Shown here one piece after another: positions 32,063 through 40,268 of a DNA stretch of 64,000 nucleotides. A program made the translations under genes and the position numbers. The stretch spans positions 248,001 to 312,000 of the forward strand of contig CAVOHV010000002.1 in the NCBI GenBank assembly GCA_963695805.1, in the 5' to 3' direction. Numbering within the stretch: position 1 is the first letter of the stretch; each line of letters starts with the position of its first letter. The notes beneath the pieces were generated by a model. It was given only the letters and a program-made list of their open reading frames with translations. It was not told where the DNA came from and made no database searches. The stretch is from DASUPK01 sp963695805 (GTDB lineage Bacteria > Actinomycetota > Thermoleophilia > Solirubrobacterales > 70-9).

Positions 32063-33721
32063 ATGGCTGTAGAGCCCGACGCGCGGCGGCGCGCACATGA
32101 GTGGCTGTCCGAGGTCTACTCGCGGCTCGAGGAGCGGGAGGCGCTCTTCGAGACGATCTCAGGACACGAGGTCAACCCGCTCTACACCGAGGAGGATCGC
32201 GAGGGGTCGGATCCGGAACGCGATCTCGGCTACCCCGGCGAGTTCCCCTACACCCGGGGCGTCTACCCCACGATGTACCGGGGACGGCTCTGGACGATGC
32301 GCCAGTTCGCGGGCTTCGGCACCTCCGAGGAGACCAACGAACGCTTCCACTACCTGCTCGATCACGGCCAGACGGGGCTCTCGACCGCCTTCGACATGCC
32401 GACGCTGATGGGCCTCGACTCGGACGCCCATCGGTCGCTCGGTGAGGTCGGGGTGGAGGGGGTGGCGATCGACACCCTCGATGACATGGAGACGCTGTTC
32501 GCCGGGATCGATCTTGGCAAGGTCACCACGTCGATGACGATCAACGCCCCCGCGGCGATCCTGCTCGCCTTCTATGTCGCCACGGCCGAGGAGCAGGGCA
32601 TCCCGCCGGAGCGCCTCGGAGGCACGATCCAGACCGACATCCTCAAGGAGTACATCGCCCAGAAGGAGTGGTGCTTCCCGATCGAGCCGGCGATGCGCCT
32701 CGTCGGCGACATGATCGAGTGGTGCACCGAGCACATGCCCCGCTGGCACCCGATCTCGATCTCCGGGTACCACATTCGCGAGGCGGGCTCCACCGCCCAG
32801 CAGGAGCTCGCCTTCACTCTCAAGGATGGCTTCACCTACGTCGAGCAGGCGATCGCGCGTGGCCTCGACGTCGACACGTTCGCGCCGCGGCTCTCCTTCT
32901 TCTTCAACGCCCACATCGACTTCTTCGAGGAGATCGCCAAGTACCGCGCCGCGCGCCGGATCTGGGCGCGTGAGATGCGAGACACCTACGGCGCCAAGCG
33001 GGAGGAGTCATTGCGGATGCGCTTCCACACCCAGACCGCGGGCGTCTCGCTGACCGCGCAGCAGCCACAGAACAACATCATCCGCACGGCGATCGAGGCG
33101 CTGGCGGGAGTGCTGGGCGGGACCCAGTCCCTGCACACCAACTCCTACGACGAGGCTCTAGCCCTGCCGACTGAGGATGCGGTCCGGATCGCGCTCCGAA
33201 CGCAGCAGGTGATCGCGCACGAGACCGGCGTCACGAACACGATCGACCCGCTCGGCGGCTCCTACTTCGTCGAGACGCTCACCGACGAGATGGAGCGCGC
33301 CGCCTACGAGTACTTCGCCCGGATCGACGAGCTCGGCGGCATGGTGGAGGCGATCAAGCAGAACTTCCCTCAGCGGGAGATCGCCGACGCCTCCTTCCGC
33401 TATCAGCAGGAGGTTGATGCGAAGCAGCGGATCGTGGTCGGGGTGAACGACTACGTCCAGGAGGACGACGAGGAGATCCCGATCCTGCGCATCGACCCCG
33501 AGCTGGAGAAGAAGCAGAAGGGCAGGGTGGAGGCGACCAAGACGCGCCGCGACTCGGCGGAGGTGGAGCGGACGCTCGCCGAGCTGCGCTTGGCCGCCGC
33601 CACCGACGCCAATCTGATGCCTCCGATCCTCGACTGCGCCCGCGCCCGAGTCTCCGAGGGCGAGATGGTCGAGGCCCTCCAGCAGGTGTTCGGCTCCTAC
33701 ATCGAGCTGCCGGTCTTCTAG
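32063..33721 (+). CDS. icmA: B12-dependent acyl-CoA mutase large subunit, isobutyryl-CoA mutase type
   Basis: This 552-residue TIM-barrel subunit works with a separate B12-binding subunit. Such genes are often labelled methylmalonyl-CoA mutase. The residues that set substrate choice are phenylalanine 82 (RLWTMRQFAGFGT) and glutamine 200 (ILKEYIAQKEW). Methylmalonyl-CoA mutases have tyrosine and arginine there, while Streptomyces isobutyryl-CoA mutase has Phe80 and Gln198, the same pair at the same spacing. The predicted reaction is therefore isobutyryl-CoA to n-butyryl-CoA. The B12 domain is absent and encoded at 37021. The MeaB chaperone is at 22221. The ATG at 32063 gives the normal length. 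Confidence 0.9.
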   Translation: MAVEPDARRRAHEWLSEVYSRLEEREALFETISGHEVNPLYTEEDREGSDPERDLGYPGEFPYTRGVYPTMYRGRLWTMRQFAGFGTSEETNERFHYLLDHGQTGLSTAFDMPTLMGLDSDAHRSLGEVGVEGVAIDTLDDMETLFAGIDLGKVTTSMTINAPAAILLAFYVATAEEQGIPPERLGGTIQTDILKEYIAQKEWCFPIEPAMRLVGDMIEWCTEHMPRWHPISISGYHIREAGSTAQQELAFTLKDGFTYVEQAIARGLDVDTFAPRLSFFFNAHIDFFEEIAKYRAARRIWAREMRDTYGAKREESLRMRFHTQTAGVSLTAQQPQNNIIRTAIEALAGVLGGTQSLHTNSYDEALALPTEDAVRIALRTQQVIAHETGVTNTIDPLGGSYFVETLTDEMERAAYEYFARIDELGGMVEAIKQNFPQREIADASFRYQQEVDAKQRIVVGVNDYVQEDDEEIPILRIDPELEKKQKGRVEATKTRRDSAEVERTLAELRLAAATDANLMPPILDCARARVSEGEMVEALQQVFGSYIELPVF

Positions 33722-33764
33722 GCCGCACCCATGTGAACGCGCCGGGTGGTATGAGTACCGGCGA

Positions 33765-36680
33765 GTGAGAGGTAAGCCTGGAAGGATCGCGGGACTCGTC
33801 GCTTTGGCGTTTGTGCTCGGCTGTGGCGTCGCTTACGCCGTCACTCAGTCTCCGCCGGGGGTGATCGGCCCCTCCACCGGCATTCAGCCCTCGGGACGTC
33901 ATCTCGAGCCCGAGGGCAAGCTGACTCCGCTCGGCAACCTGCCGACTGGGGGAGCGCTGACAACCAACGGGCGCTTCCTCTGGGCCCTCTCCACCGGGCG
34001 CGGCCGGAACGATGTCCGCATCGTCCAGGTCGCAAAGATCCCCTGCAAGGGCAAGAAGAAGGGGAGTAAGGGGTCGGCGGCCGAGGCGAAGCAGACCGGC
34101 TCGAAGAAGTGCAACCGCCGCGCCGGGAAGAAAGTCGGCATTGTCGTCCAGACCATCCCGTTCCCGGGTCTGACCGGGGGGATCGCAATGTCGCGAGACG
34201 GCCGGACCGCCTACGTCTCCGGCGTCGCTGACTCCTCCCATCCCCCCGAGGAGGTGAACTCCAGCGTCCCGGGGCGTCAGGGCGATGTGATTCACATCCT
34301 CCATTACGACCCGAAAAGCGGGATCGCGACGAGGGCCGGGGTCATCCCGGTGCCCCCGCCGAGCAGCGCCCCTCCCTACCAGGACTTCCCACCGAATGCG
34401 GCTGCTCGGCTCTCGTGGCCGCGTGACATCGCCGTTAGCCCCAACGGCCGCACGCTGCTCGTATCCCTCAATCTCGCGGACACAGCGGCTTTGATCGACA
34501 CCGCGACAGGCAACGTCCGGTACGTGAGCGTCGGCCACTACCCCTACGGGGCCGGCATCACGAGCGACGGCAAATACGGCCTGGTGAGCAGCGAGACGGA
34601 GGGGACCGTGTCCGTGATCGACCTGGCGGTGGGCAAGGTGGTGAAGAATCTCCAGGTCGCCCCGCCGCTCTCGCATCCCGAGAGCATCGCCGTCGATCCG
34701 AAGGCGCCGCTGGCCTTCGTCGGCAACGCGAACCAGGACACGATCACCGTGATCGACACCAAGTCGTTTTCGGTAGCGCGGACCCTCTCGGTCGAACGCT
34801 CGCAGGGCGTTGGGACCTCCCCCACGTACGTGAGCGTCACATCCGACGGCTGCGACCTGCTCTCGGCCGACTCCGGCGAGGACTCGGTCGCGGTCTTCGC
34901 TCTCTCCAAGAAGAAGCGCTGCGGGGAGGCGGGCAAGCCCCCGGGCAAGAAGAAGGGGAAGAAGGAACGCGAGTCCACCGCCCAGGTCTCCGCCAAGCAC
35001 AAAGGGAAGGGCAAGAAGAAGTCGGGCGGCCGCAAGGCCAGGAAGTTCCAGCTCGTCGGGCGGATCCCGACGGGCTCGTATCCGACGGTTGCCGCCGCGA
35101 CGCCGAAGCGCCACCAGCTCGTCTGGGTCTCGGCTCGCGGACTGGGCGTCGGGCCGAACCCGGACGGACCGAACCCCGACACCGGCGACGACACCTATTT
35201 GAATCAGTACCTGCCCTCAATCGTCGACGGCGCCTCCGGGGTGCTGAGCTATCCCAGCGACCGGAAGATCCGAAAGCTCACCCCGATCAGTGACCGTCAG
35301 GTGGTCCCCGCCGACGCCCGCACCGCACCGAGCGACACACCGATCCGCGGGGGCGGGCCGACCAAGCACGTCTTCTACATCGTGCGCGAGAACCGCACCT
35401 ACGACCAGGTGCTTGGGGACGACTCCCGCGGTGATGGTGACCCGGCGCTGACCCTGTTCGGGAACTCAATCACGCCGAACCTTCACGCGCTGGTGCAGCG
35501 CTTCCCGCTTTTAGATCACGTCTACGCGAACTCCGAAGCTTCGATCGACGGTCACTACTGGACGGCCGCCGGCGCGGTCTCTGACTACGTGATCAAGAAC
35601 TGGCACCAGAACTACGCCGGTCGCAATCGGCCCTACGACTTCGGCTCCTACGAGGTCAGTGCCCCGCCCAAGGGCTACATCTTCCAGCGAATGCTGGAGT
35701 CCGGCGTTTCCTTCTACAACTACGGCGAGGCGCTCGCCGGCCTCTCGCCGTTTCCCGACAAGGACCGGACCCCGGAGCAGACGGCCCAGAACGCGCAGCT
35801 GCTCAGCCCGACCGTCACCGACGTCCAGCTCAACGGCGGTTGCTACGACAGCGACATCTCGATCTTCGACACCCCCGCGATCGGCCCTAAGCTCGGGAAC
35901 GTCTATGACTCGAGCCTGCCGCCGGGATCGCAGCCCGGCGACGCCTCCAGGTTCAACTGCTTCAACACCAAGTTCCAGGCCCAGCTGGCCGCCAACTCGG
36001 TTCCAACCTTCAACTATCTCTCGCTGCCGCTCGACCACACCGAGGGCCTTTCCCCCGGCAAGCGCACTCCGGATGCCGACATCGCCGACAACGACTGGGG
36101 CCTCGGCCAGATCGTCGACACGATCTCGCATTCATCGATCTGGAACAGCTCGCTGATCCTGGTGGTCGAGGACGATTCACAGAACGGCGCCGACCACGTC
36201 GACGCCCATCGCATCCCGGCACTCGTGATCAGCCCGTACACGCAGCAGGGCTCGGTGGTCCATGACCGCTACGACCAGCTCTCCTTCTTGCGAACGCTGG
36301 AGATCATCTCCGGCCTCCCGTCGCTCAACCTCGGTGAGGCCCTGGCCGTGCCGCTCTACAACGCCGTCACCCCCAACGTGGGCAACTCGGCCCCCTACAA
36401 CGCGATCATGCCGAGCGTCAACATGACGGCGGTCAACCCGGCCACCGCACAGAACATTGCGGCCTCGAAGGGCCAGCCGCTCAACGCGACCGATCAGGTC
36501 CCCCAGCACGTGCTCGACGCGATGCTGTGGCACTACCGGCACGGCTTCAAGTCGAAGCCCCCGCCGCCTGGGCCGAACGCCTCCACACAGGACAGCAAGG
36601 AGGTCGACGACGAGGCGATCGACAGCGACGAGCTCGCCCGCGAGATCCGCCGGCTCTCGACGAATCCCTACGAGAAGTAG
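33765..36680 (+). CDS. Secreted YVTN beta-propeller fused to a phosphoesterase domain
   Basis: This 971-residue exported protein has an N-terminal signal peptide (GLVALAFVLGCGVAYA). A seven-bladed-type propeller follows with YVTN-like blades (AVSPNGRTLLVSLNLADTAALIDT, SVIDLAVGKVVKNLQV, AFVGNANQDTITVIDT). Two lysine-rich insertions interrupt it, at about residues 87-125 and 380-425. From about residue 535 comes a phosphoesterase domain (KHVFYIVRENRTYDQVLGD, SIDGHYWTA, LILVVEDDSQNGADHVDAHRIPALVISPY), related to phospholipase C/acid phosphatase-type enzymes with metal-binding aspartates and histidines. It may release phosphate from extracellular esters. It lies between the two mutase subunit genes. 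The GTG at 33765 is the start. Confidence 0.88.
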   Translation: MRGKPGRIAGLVALAFVLGCGVAYAVTQSPPGVIGPSTGIQPSGRHLEPEGKLTPLGNLPTGGALTTNGRFLWALSTGRGRNDVRIVQVAKIPCKGKKKGSKGSAAEAKQTGSKKCNRRAGKKVGIVVQTIPFPGLTGGIAMSRDGRTAYVSGVADSSHPPEEVNSSVPGRQGDVIHILHYDPKSGIATRAGVIPVPPPSSAPPYQDFPPNAAARLSWPRDIAVSPNGRTLLVSLNLADTAALIDTATGNVRYVSVGHYPYGAGITSDGKYGLVSSETEGTVSVIDLAVGKVVKNLQVAPPLSHPESIAVDPKAPLAFVGNANQDTITVIDTKSFSVARTLSVERSQGVGTSPTYVSVTSDGCDLLSADSGEDSVAVFALSKKKRCGEAGKPPGKKKGKKERESTAQVSAKHKGKGKKKSGGRKARKFQLVGRIPTGSYPTVAAATPKRHQLVWVSARGLGVGPNPDGPNPDTGDDTYLNQYLPSIVDGASGVLSYPSDRKIRKLTPISDRQVVPADARTAPSDTPIRGGGPTKHVFYIVRENRTYDQVLGDDSRGDGDPALTLFGNSITPNLHALVQRFPLLDHVYANSEASIDGHYWTAAGAVSDYVIKNWHQNYAGRNRPYDFGSYEVSAPPKGYIFQRMLESGVSFYNYGEALAGLSPFPDKDRTPEQTAQNAQLLSPTVTDVQLNGGCYDSDISIFDTPAIGPKLGNVYDSSLPPGSQPGDASRFNCFNTKFQAQLAANSVPTFNYLSLPLDHTEGLSPGKRTPDADIADNDWGLGQIVDTISHSSIWNSSLILVVEDDSQNGADHVDAHRIPALVISPYTQQGSVVHDRYDQLSFLRTLEIISGLPSLNLGEALAVPLYNAVTPNVGNSAPYNAIMPSVNMTAVNPATAQNIAASKGQPLNATDQVPQHVLDAMLWHYRHGFKSKPPPPGPNASTQDSKEVDDEAIDSDELAREIRRLSTNPYEK

Positions 36681-36687
36681 GGGACGA

Positions 36688-36885
36688 CTAGGCCGCGCTC
36701 GGCGCGGAGTCCACGATCACGATGACGTCACCCATCGGCCCGAGCTCCGAGCCCGCGAGGAACATGCGGCCGACGCCTCGGCGCTCGGACTCCGCCCTTG
36801 CAATGCGGCAGGCGTCGTCGCGAGCAAGTCCCCTCGCCACCACCTGCTCCCCATGTGCGTGATCTAGGAAAAGAACGTCGTACAC
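36688..36885 (-). CDS. Small protein of unknown function
   Basis: This 65-residue protein reads VYDVLFLDHAHGEQVVARGL at the start and ends VIVIVDSAPSAA. A perfect AGGAGG stands seven bases before the GTG at 36885, which fixes the start; the longer open frame upstream is not needed. The pattern (strand, helix with DDACRIARAESERRG, strand, strand) suggests a compact alpha/beta fold. No family is recognised. It lies convergent to the phosphoesterase gene and upstream of the divergent B12-subunit gene. Confidence 0.65.
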   Translation of the reverse strand: MYDVLFLDHAHGEQVVARGLARDDACRIARAESERRGVGRMFLAGSELGPMGDVIVIVDSAPSAA

Positions 36886-37020
36886 CGCTAGGCCTCCTGT
36901 CGCTGCGGTTCCCCTATATGCACTGACCATTCTCGTATCGGCTTACTTCGTTCGAAACCGTAGAAACTTCTTGTTCGATTACGGTTAACTCGCAGCGCGA
37001 ACAACCGCTCTCACCGAATA

Positions 37021-37452
37021 GTGCCGACCGAGCCCGCCAGAAAAATCAGGATCGTCGTCGCCAAGCCCGGATTGGACGGGCACGACCGTGGGGCGAAGAT
37101 CATCGCGCGCGCCCTGCGGGACGCGGGCATGGAGGTGATCTACACCGGCCTCCACCAGACGCCGGAGCAGATCGCCGAGACCGCGATCCAGGAGGACGCT
37201 GACGCCGTCGGGCTCTCGATCCTCTCGGGTGCACACATGACCCTGGTCCCGAGGGTGGTGGAGCTGCTCGCCGATCAGGGGGCCAGCGACGTCGTCGTCA
37301 CCGTCGGCGGCACGATCCCCGCGGACGACATCCCCGAACTCAAGAAGCTGGGGGTGGCTGAGGTGTTCACGCCCGGCGCGCCCACCGACGAAATCGTCGA
37401 GTTCGTCAGGCGGGCGGTCGCCGGGCGCGAAGAGGCCTCGGCCGCGGGCTAG
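37021..37452 (+). CDS. B12-binding subunit of an acyl-CoA mutase
   Basis: This 143-residue cobalamin-binding domain is the small partner of the mutase at 32063. It has the base-off, histidine-on signature DGHDRG (DxHxxG) near residue 20, SILSGAHM (SxL) and the VTVGGTIP glycine pair, all in the expected order. Separate small subunits of this size are typical of isobutyryl-CoA mutase (IcmB). The GTG at 37021 has no obvious Shine-Dalgarno. It is separated from its partner by the phosphoesterase gene and a minus-strand small gene, so the two subunits are not in one operon. Confidence 0.92.
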   Translation: MPTEPARKIRIVVAKPGLDGHDRGAKIIARALRDAGMEVIYTGLHQTPEQIAETAIQEDADAVGLSILSGAHMTLVPRVVELLADQGASDVVVTVGGTIPADDIPELKKLGVAEVFTPGAPTDEIVEFVRRAVAGREEASAAG

Positions 37453-38015
37453 TAGCCGTAGCCTCCGCTCGAGCCGCCGGAGCTGCTGCCGCTCGAAGTG
37501 CTCGTGGTGTTCGAGCTCGAGGACGCCTGCCCCGTGCTGGCCACCGTCCAGGTGAAGCTGGTTCCACCGAAGTTGTCGGTGAACCCGTTGCCCGTCACCT
37601 GACCGGGGGTGTCCTGCACGAACGAGTAGAGCGGCATACCGCCGAAGGTGACCTGGCTGCCGCCCTTGGACTTGACCACGCCGAGCTTCGTCTGCACGGC
37701 CTGATCGCTCGAGGTCGGCTGGCCGCTCGACGGCGCCATGACGGGAACCCAGATGGCGGTACACGAGCCCGTGCACGCGACGTTCATCCCGCTGTCCTGG
37801 TTGTTCGTGTAGAGCGCCATTCCCTTCGAATCCACCAGCACGGTCCCTACACCGCTGATCGACTTCGTGGCGACGGTGTCGGTAACGCTGGCCGTCGTGT
37901 TGGCGGCAGCGGAAGCGCTGTCTGAGGAGTTGCTGCTGCCGCCGCAGGCCGCCAGGCCGATGGCGACCAGCGCCATGGCGGCGACCGTGAGCAGCGGAGC
38001 GCGTTTGAGATTCAT
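37449..38015 (-). CDS. Lipoprotein with secreted repeats of unknown function
   Basis: This 188-residue lipoprotein has a lipobox IGLAACGG. The mature part has two copies of the 'secreted repeat' (VLVDSKGMALYTNNQDSGMNVACTGSCTAIWVPV and FGGMPLYSFVQDTPGQVTGNGF), a pattern seen in exported proteins related to COG4315. It ends in a serine/glycine-rich tail. A GGACT-type ribosome site precedes the ATG at 38015. It converges on the B12-subunit gene (four-base overlap) and is divergent from the ECF sigma gene, so that sigma factor may control it. Confidence 0.9.
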   Translation of the reverse strand: MNLKRAPLLTVAAMALVAIGLAACGGSSNSSDSASAAANTTASVTDTVATKSISGVGTVLVDSKGMALYTNNQDSGMNVACTGSCTAIWVPVMAPSSGQPTSSDQAVQTKLGVVKSKGGSQVTFGGMPLYSFVQDTPGQVTGNGFTDNFGGTSFTWTVASTGQASSSSNTTSTSSGSSSGGSSGGYGY

Positions 38016-38083
38016 TTTCAGTCCTTTGCTTTGTATCTGCCCCATGCGGCAAGTAGTACGTTCCCGTCCGAGAGCTGGATTGC

Positions 38084-38686
38084 GTGAGCAACGACACACA
38101 ATCCCTCTGGGCTCCGCCGCCGTACATTCCTGATGTGGACCCCTCAGACGAGGCACTGCTCGCGGGCTACGCGACAGGCGACCCCCGAACGGCCGCCGCT
38201 TTCGTGCGGCGCTTCCAGGGCCGCGTCTACGGCCTCGCACTGACGATCGTTCGTCAGCCGGCGATCGCGGAGGAGGTCGCGCAGGAGACGTTCGTGAGGG
38301 TTTTCCGACACGCCGGCAACTACGACGCGCGCAAGGGGCGCGTCTCGACCTGGCTGCTCTCGATCGCTCGCAACCTGGCGATCGACGTGACGCGGATGAA
38401 GCGATTGGATCCCGTTGACCCCGAGATCATCGCGGCGGAGCTCTCGCTCACCTCGCCGGAGCCGGCCGCCGACGAGATGGATCTGCAGCCCGACGAGCGC
38501 GATCAGCTCCGGTCGGCGATCACCGAGCTCCCCGACGATCAGCGGCGCGCGCTGGTGCTCGCCGCCTACATGGGACGGACCGCGCGCGAGATCAGCGACC
38601 TCGACGACGTGCCGCTGGGCACCGTGAAGACCCGGATCCGCACGGCGATGATCAAGCTGCGCGATGAGCTCGAGGTGGGGGAGTGA
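38084..38686 (+). CDS. ECF RNA polymerase sigma factor
   Basis: This 200-residue sigma-70 family protein has region 2 (RVYGLALTIVRQPAIAEEVAQETFVRVFRHAGNY, then STWLLSIARNLAIDVTRMKR) and region 4 (ITELPDDQRRALVLAAYMGRTAREISDLDDVPLGTVKTRIRTAMIKLRDEL). Regions 1 and 3 are absent, as in extracytoplasmic-function sigmas. The next gene, overlapping at the stop codon, encodes a zinc anti-sigma factor, so activity is set by release from it. The divergent lipoprotein gene is a likely target. Confidence 0.94.
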   Translation: MSNDTQSLWAPPPYIPDVDPSDEALLAGYATGDPRTAAAFVRRFQGRVYGLALTIVRQPAIAEEVAQETFVRVFRHAGNYDARKGRVSTWLLSIARNLAIDVTRMKRLDPVDPEIIAAELSLTSPEPAADEMDLQPDERDQLRSAITELPDDQRRALVLAAYMGRTAREISDLDDVPLGTVKTRIRTAMIKLRDELEVGE

Positions 38687-39360
38687 TGGATTCCCACTGC
38701 GAGGAGATCCGCGAGCTGGCGCCAGAGCTGGCGCTCGGCATCGTCGAGGGCGAGGAGCGCGGCCGCGCCCTCGAGCATCTCGCCGACTGCCCCGATTGCC
38801 GTCGCCGAGTCGACGAGCTCTCCGAGGTGGCCGACGAGCTGCTCCTGGCGGCTCCGCACCGCGAGCCCCCGCCCGGCTTCGAGTCGAAGGTGCTGGGCGA
38901 GGTGCTTCCCGCGCCTCCCAAGCGCCGCCGTCGCCGGCGCTTCGCGCTGGTGCTCGCACCGGTCGCCAGCGCAGTCGCGGCGGCCGCGATCACGCTCGCG
39001 GTCGTCTCGGGCGACCTCCAGACCGCCTCCCACTATCGGCAGACGCTCCAGCAGGCAAACGGCAAGGAGTTCGAGGCGTACTCCCTCTACGGCGGCGGCG
39101 GACGCTTCGCCGGCACCGTCTTCAGCTACCAGGGACGCCCGAACTGGTTGGTGATCACGGTTGATCCCGCCCACCGCGCCGACCTCAGCAGCGCCCAGCT
39201 GGTCATGAAGGACGGCAGTCAGCGCCAGCTCAGCTGGTTCGACCTCGATTCCTCCGGAAGCTCCGGCGGGGGAATCCCGGTGGATCCCCACGACGTCTCG
39301 GTGCTGCGACTGCTGCCGGGTGCGGGCGGCCAGCCGCTCGTCGCCCACTTCACCAGCTAG
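38686..39360 (+). CDS. Transmembrane zinc anti-sigma factor
   Basis: This 224-residue protein has an N-terminal ZAS motif (H...HLADCPDC, HxxxCxxC) that would bind the ECF sigma factor. A single transmembrane helix follows (LVLAPVASAVAAAAITLAVV, about residues 87-106) after a stop-transfer-like arginine run, then an extracytoplasmic domain of about 115 residues (AGTVFSYQGRPNWLVITVDP and onward) that presumably senses an envelope signal. The ATG at 38686 overlaps the sigma stop (TGATG). A short GGCGG...CCGCC hairpin (39362-39379) follows the stop. Confidence 0.92.
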   Translation: MDSHCEEIRELAPELALGIVEGEERGRALEHLADCPDCRRRVDELSEVADELLLAAPHREPPPGFESKVLGEVLPAPPKRRRRRRFALVLAPVASAVAAAAITLAVVSGDLQTASHYRQTLQQANGKEFEAYSLYGGGGRFAGTVFSYQGRPNWLVITVDPAHRADLSSAQLVMKDGSQRQLSWFDLDSSGSSGGGIPVDPHDVSVLRLLPGAGGQPLVAHFTS

Positions 39361-39404
39361 GGGCGGGTTCGAAACCGCCTGGAGCGGGTATGCCATCGGC
39401 TGAT

Positions 39405-39418
39405 TGACTGGTCAGTCA
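39405..39418. promoter_or_regulatory. Palindromic operator upstream of etfB
   Basis: TGACTG-GT-CAGTCA is a 14-base palindrome 62 bases before the etfB start. The overlapping TTGACT (39404-39409) could be a -35 element, though the TATCAT at 39434 is too far for a normal spacer. The pattern fits a TetR-type fatty-acid regulator site; which regulator binds is unknown. Confidence 0.55.
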
Positions 39419-39479
39419 GCCAGTTGAAATCGGTATCATCCTGCGCCGCCACCGTCCCCGTCCCCGTGGAGGACCTGTC

Positions 39480-40268
39480 TTGAAGATTGCAGTGCTCGTC
39501 AAAGAGGTCCCGGACGCCGCCGTCACCAAGCGGATCGACCCGGAGACCAAGCGCCTTGACCGCTCGGGCGAGAAGAACCTCAACCCGTTCGACACCCACG
39601 CCCTCGAGGCCGCCATGCAGGTCAAGGAGGGCGGCGCCGACGTCGAGGAGATCGTCGCCGTGACGATGGGCCCGGAGAGTGCTGTCCGCGCTCTCCACAA
39701 GGCCGTTGCCCTCGGCGCCGATCGCTCCGTCCACCTCACCGACGACGCCCTGATCGGCTCCGACGTGTGTGCCACGGGCTATGCCCTCGCCAAGGTGCTG
39801 GAGGCCGAGAGCCCCGACCTGGTGCTCCTCGGGCAGCAGTCCGATGACGGCGAGTGCTACACGATCGGCGCCGTCGTGGCCGACCACCTGAAGATGCCGT
39901 CTCTCACCCAGGTGATCAAGATGGACGTCGCCGACGGCAAGCTCACCTGCGAGCGCCAGGCCGAGTACGGCTACGACACCGTCGAGATAGACCTGCCCGC
40001 CGTGATCAGCGTCGGTGACGCGATCAACGAGCCGCGCTACCCGAGCCTGAAGGCGATCATGGGCGCGAAGAAGAAGCCGCTCGACAGCAAGGCGATCGGC
40101 GACGTCGGCATCGAGGGTGATCGGGTGGGCGAGGGCGGCTCGCGCACCGCTGTCCTCGAGCTGAAGCCGCCTCCCGAGAAGCAGGCCGGCGAGATCATCG
40201 AGGACGAGGACACGAACGAGACGGTCGAGAAGATCGTCGCCTGGCTCGACGAAAGGAAGCTGATCTGA
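39480..40268 (+). CDS. etfB: Electron transfer flavoprotein beta subunit
   Basis: This 262-residue subunit forms, with EtfA, the FAD/AMP-binding ETF that collects electrons from acyl-CoA dehydrogenases. It starts KIAVLVKEVPDAAVTKRIDPETKRLDRSGEKNLNPFDTHALEAA and has DLVLLGQQSDDGECYTIGAVVADHL and the recognition-loop region DLPAVISVGDAINEPRYPSLKAIMGAKKKPL. The start is a TTG at 39480 with GGAGG about ten bases upstream. It is directly followed by etfA with an overlapping ATG. Confidence 0.95.
   Translation: MKIAVLVKEVPDAAVTKRIDPETKRLDRSGEKNLNPFDTHALEAAMQVKEGGADVEEIVAVTMGPESAVRALHKAVALGADRSVHLTDDALIGSDVCATGYALAKVLEAESPDLVLLGQQSDDGECYTIGAVVADHLKMPSLTQVIKMDVADGKLTCERQAEYGYDTVEIDLPAVISVGDAINEPRYPSLKAIMGAKKKPLDSKAIGDVGIEGDRVGEGGSRTAVLELKPPPEKQAGEIIEDEDTNETVEKIVAWLDERKLI

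Noticed and set aside
36956..36986. AACCGTA/TACGGTT inverted repeat as an operator for the B12-subunit gene
   Set aside because: The arms are only seven bases with a 17-base gap; noted as context for the small-gene finding but too weak for a feature.
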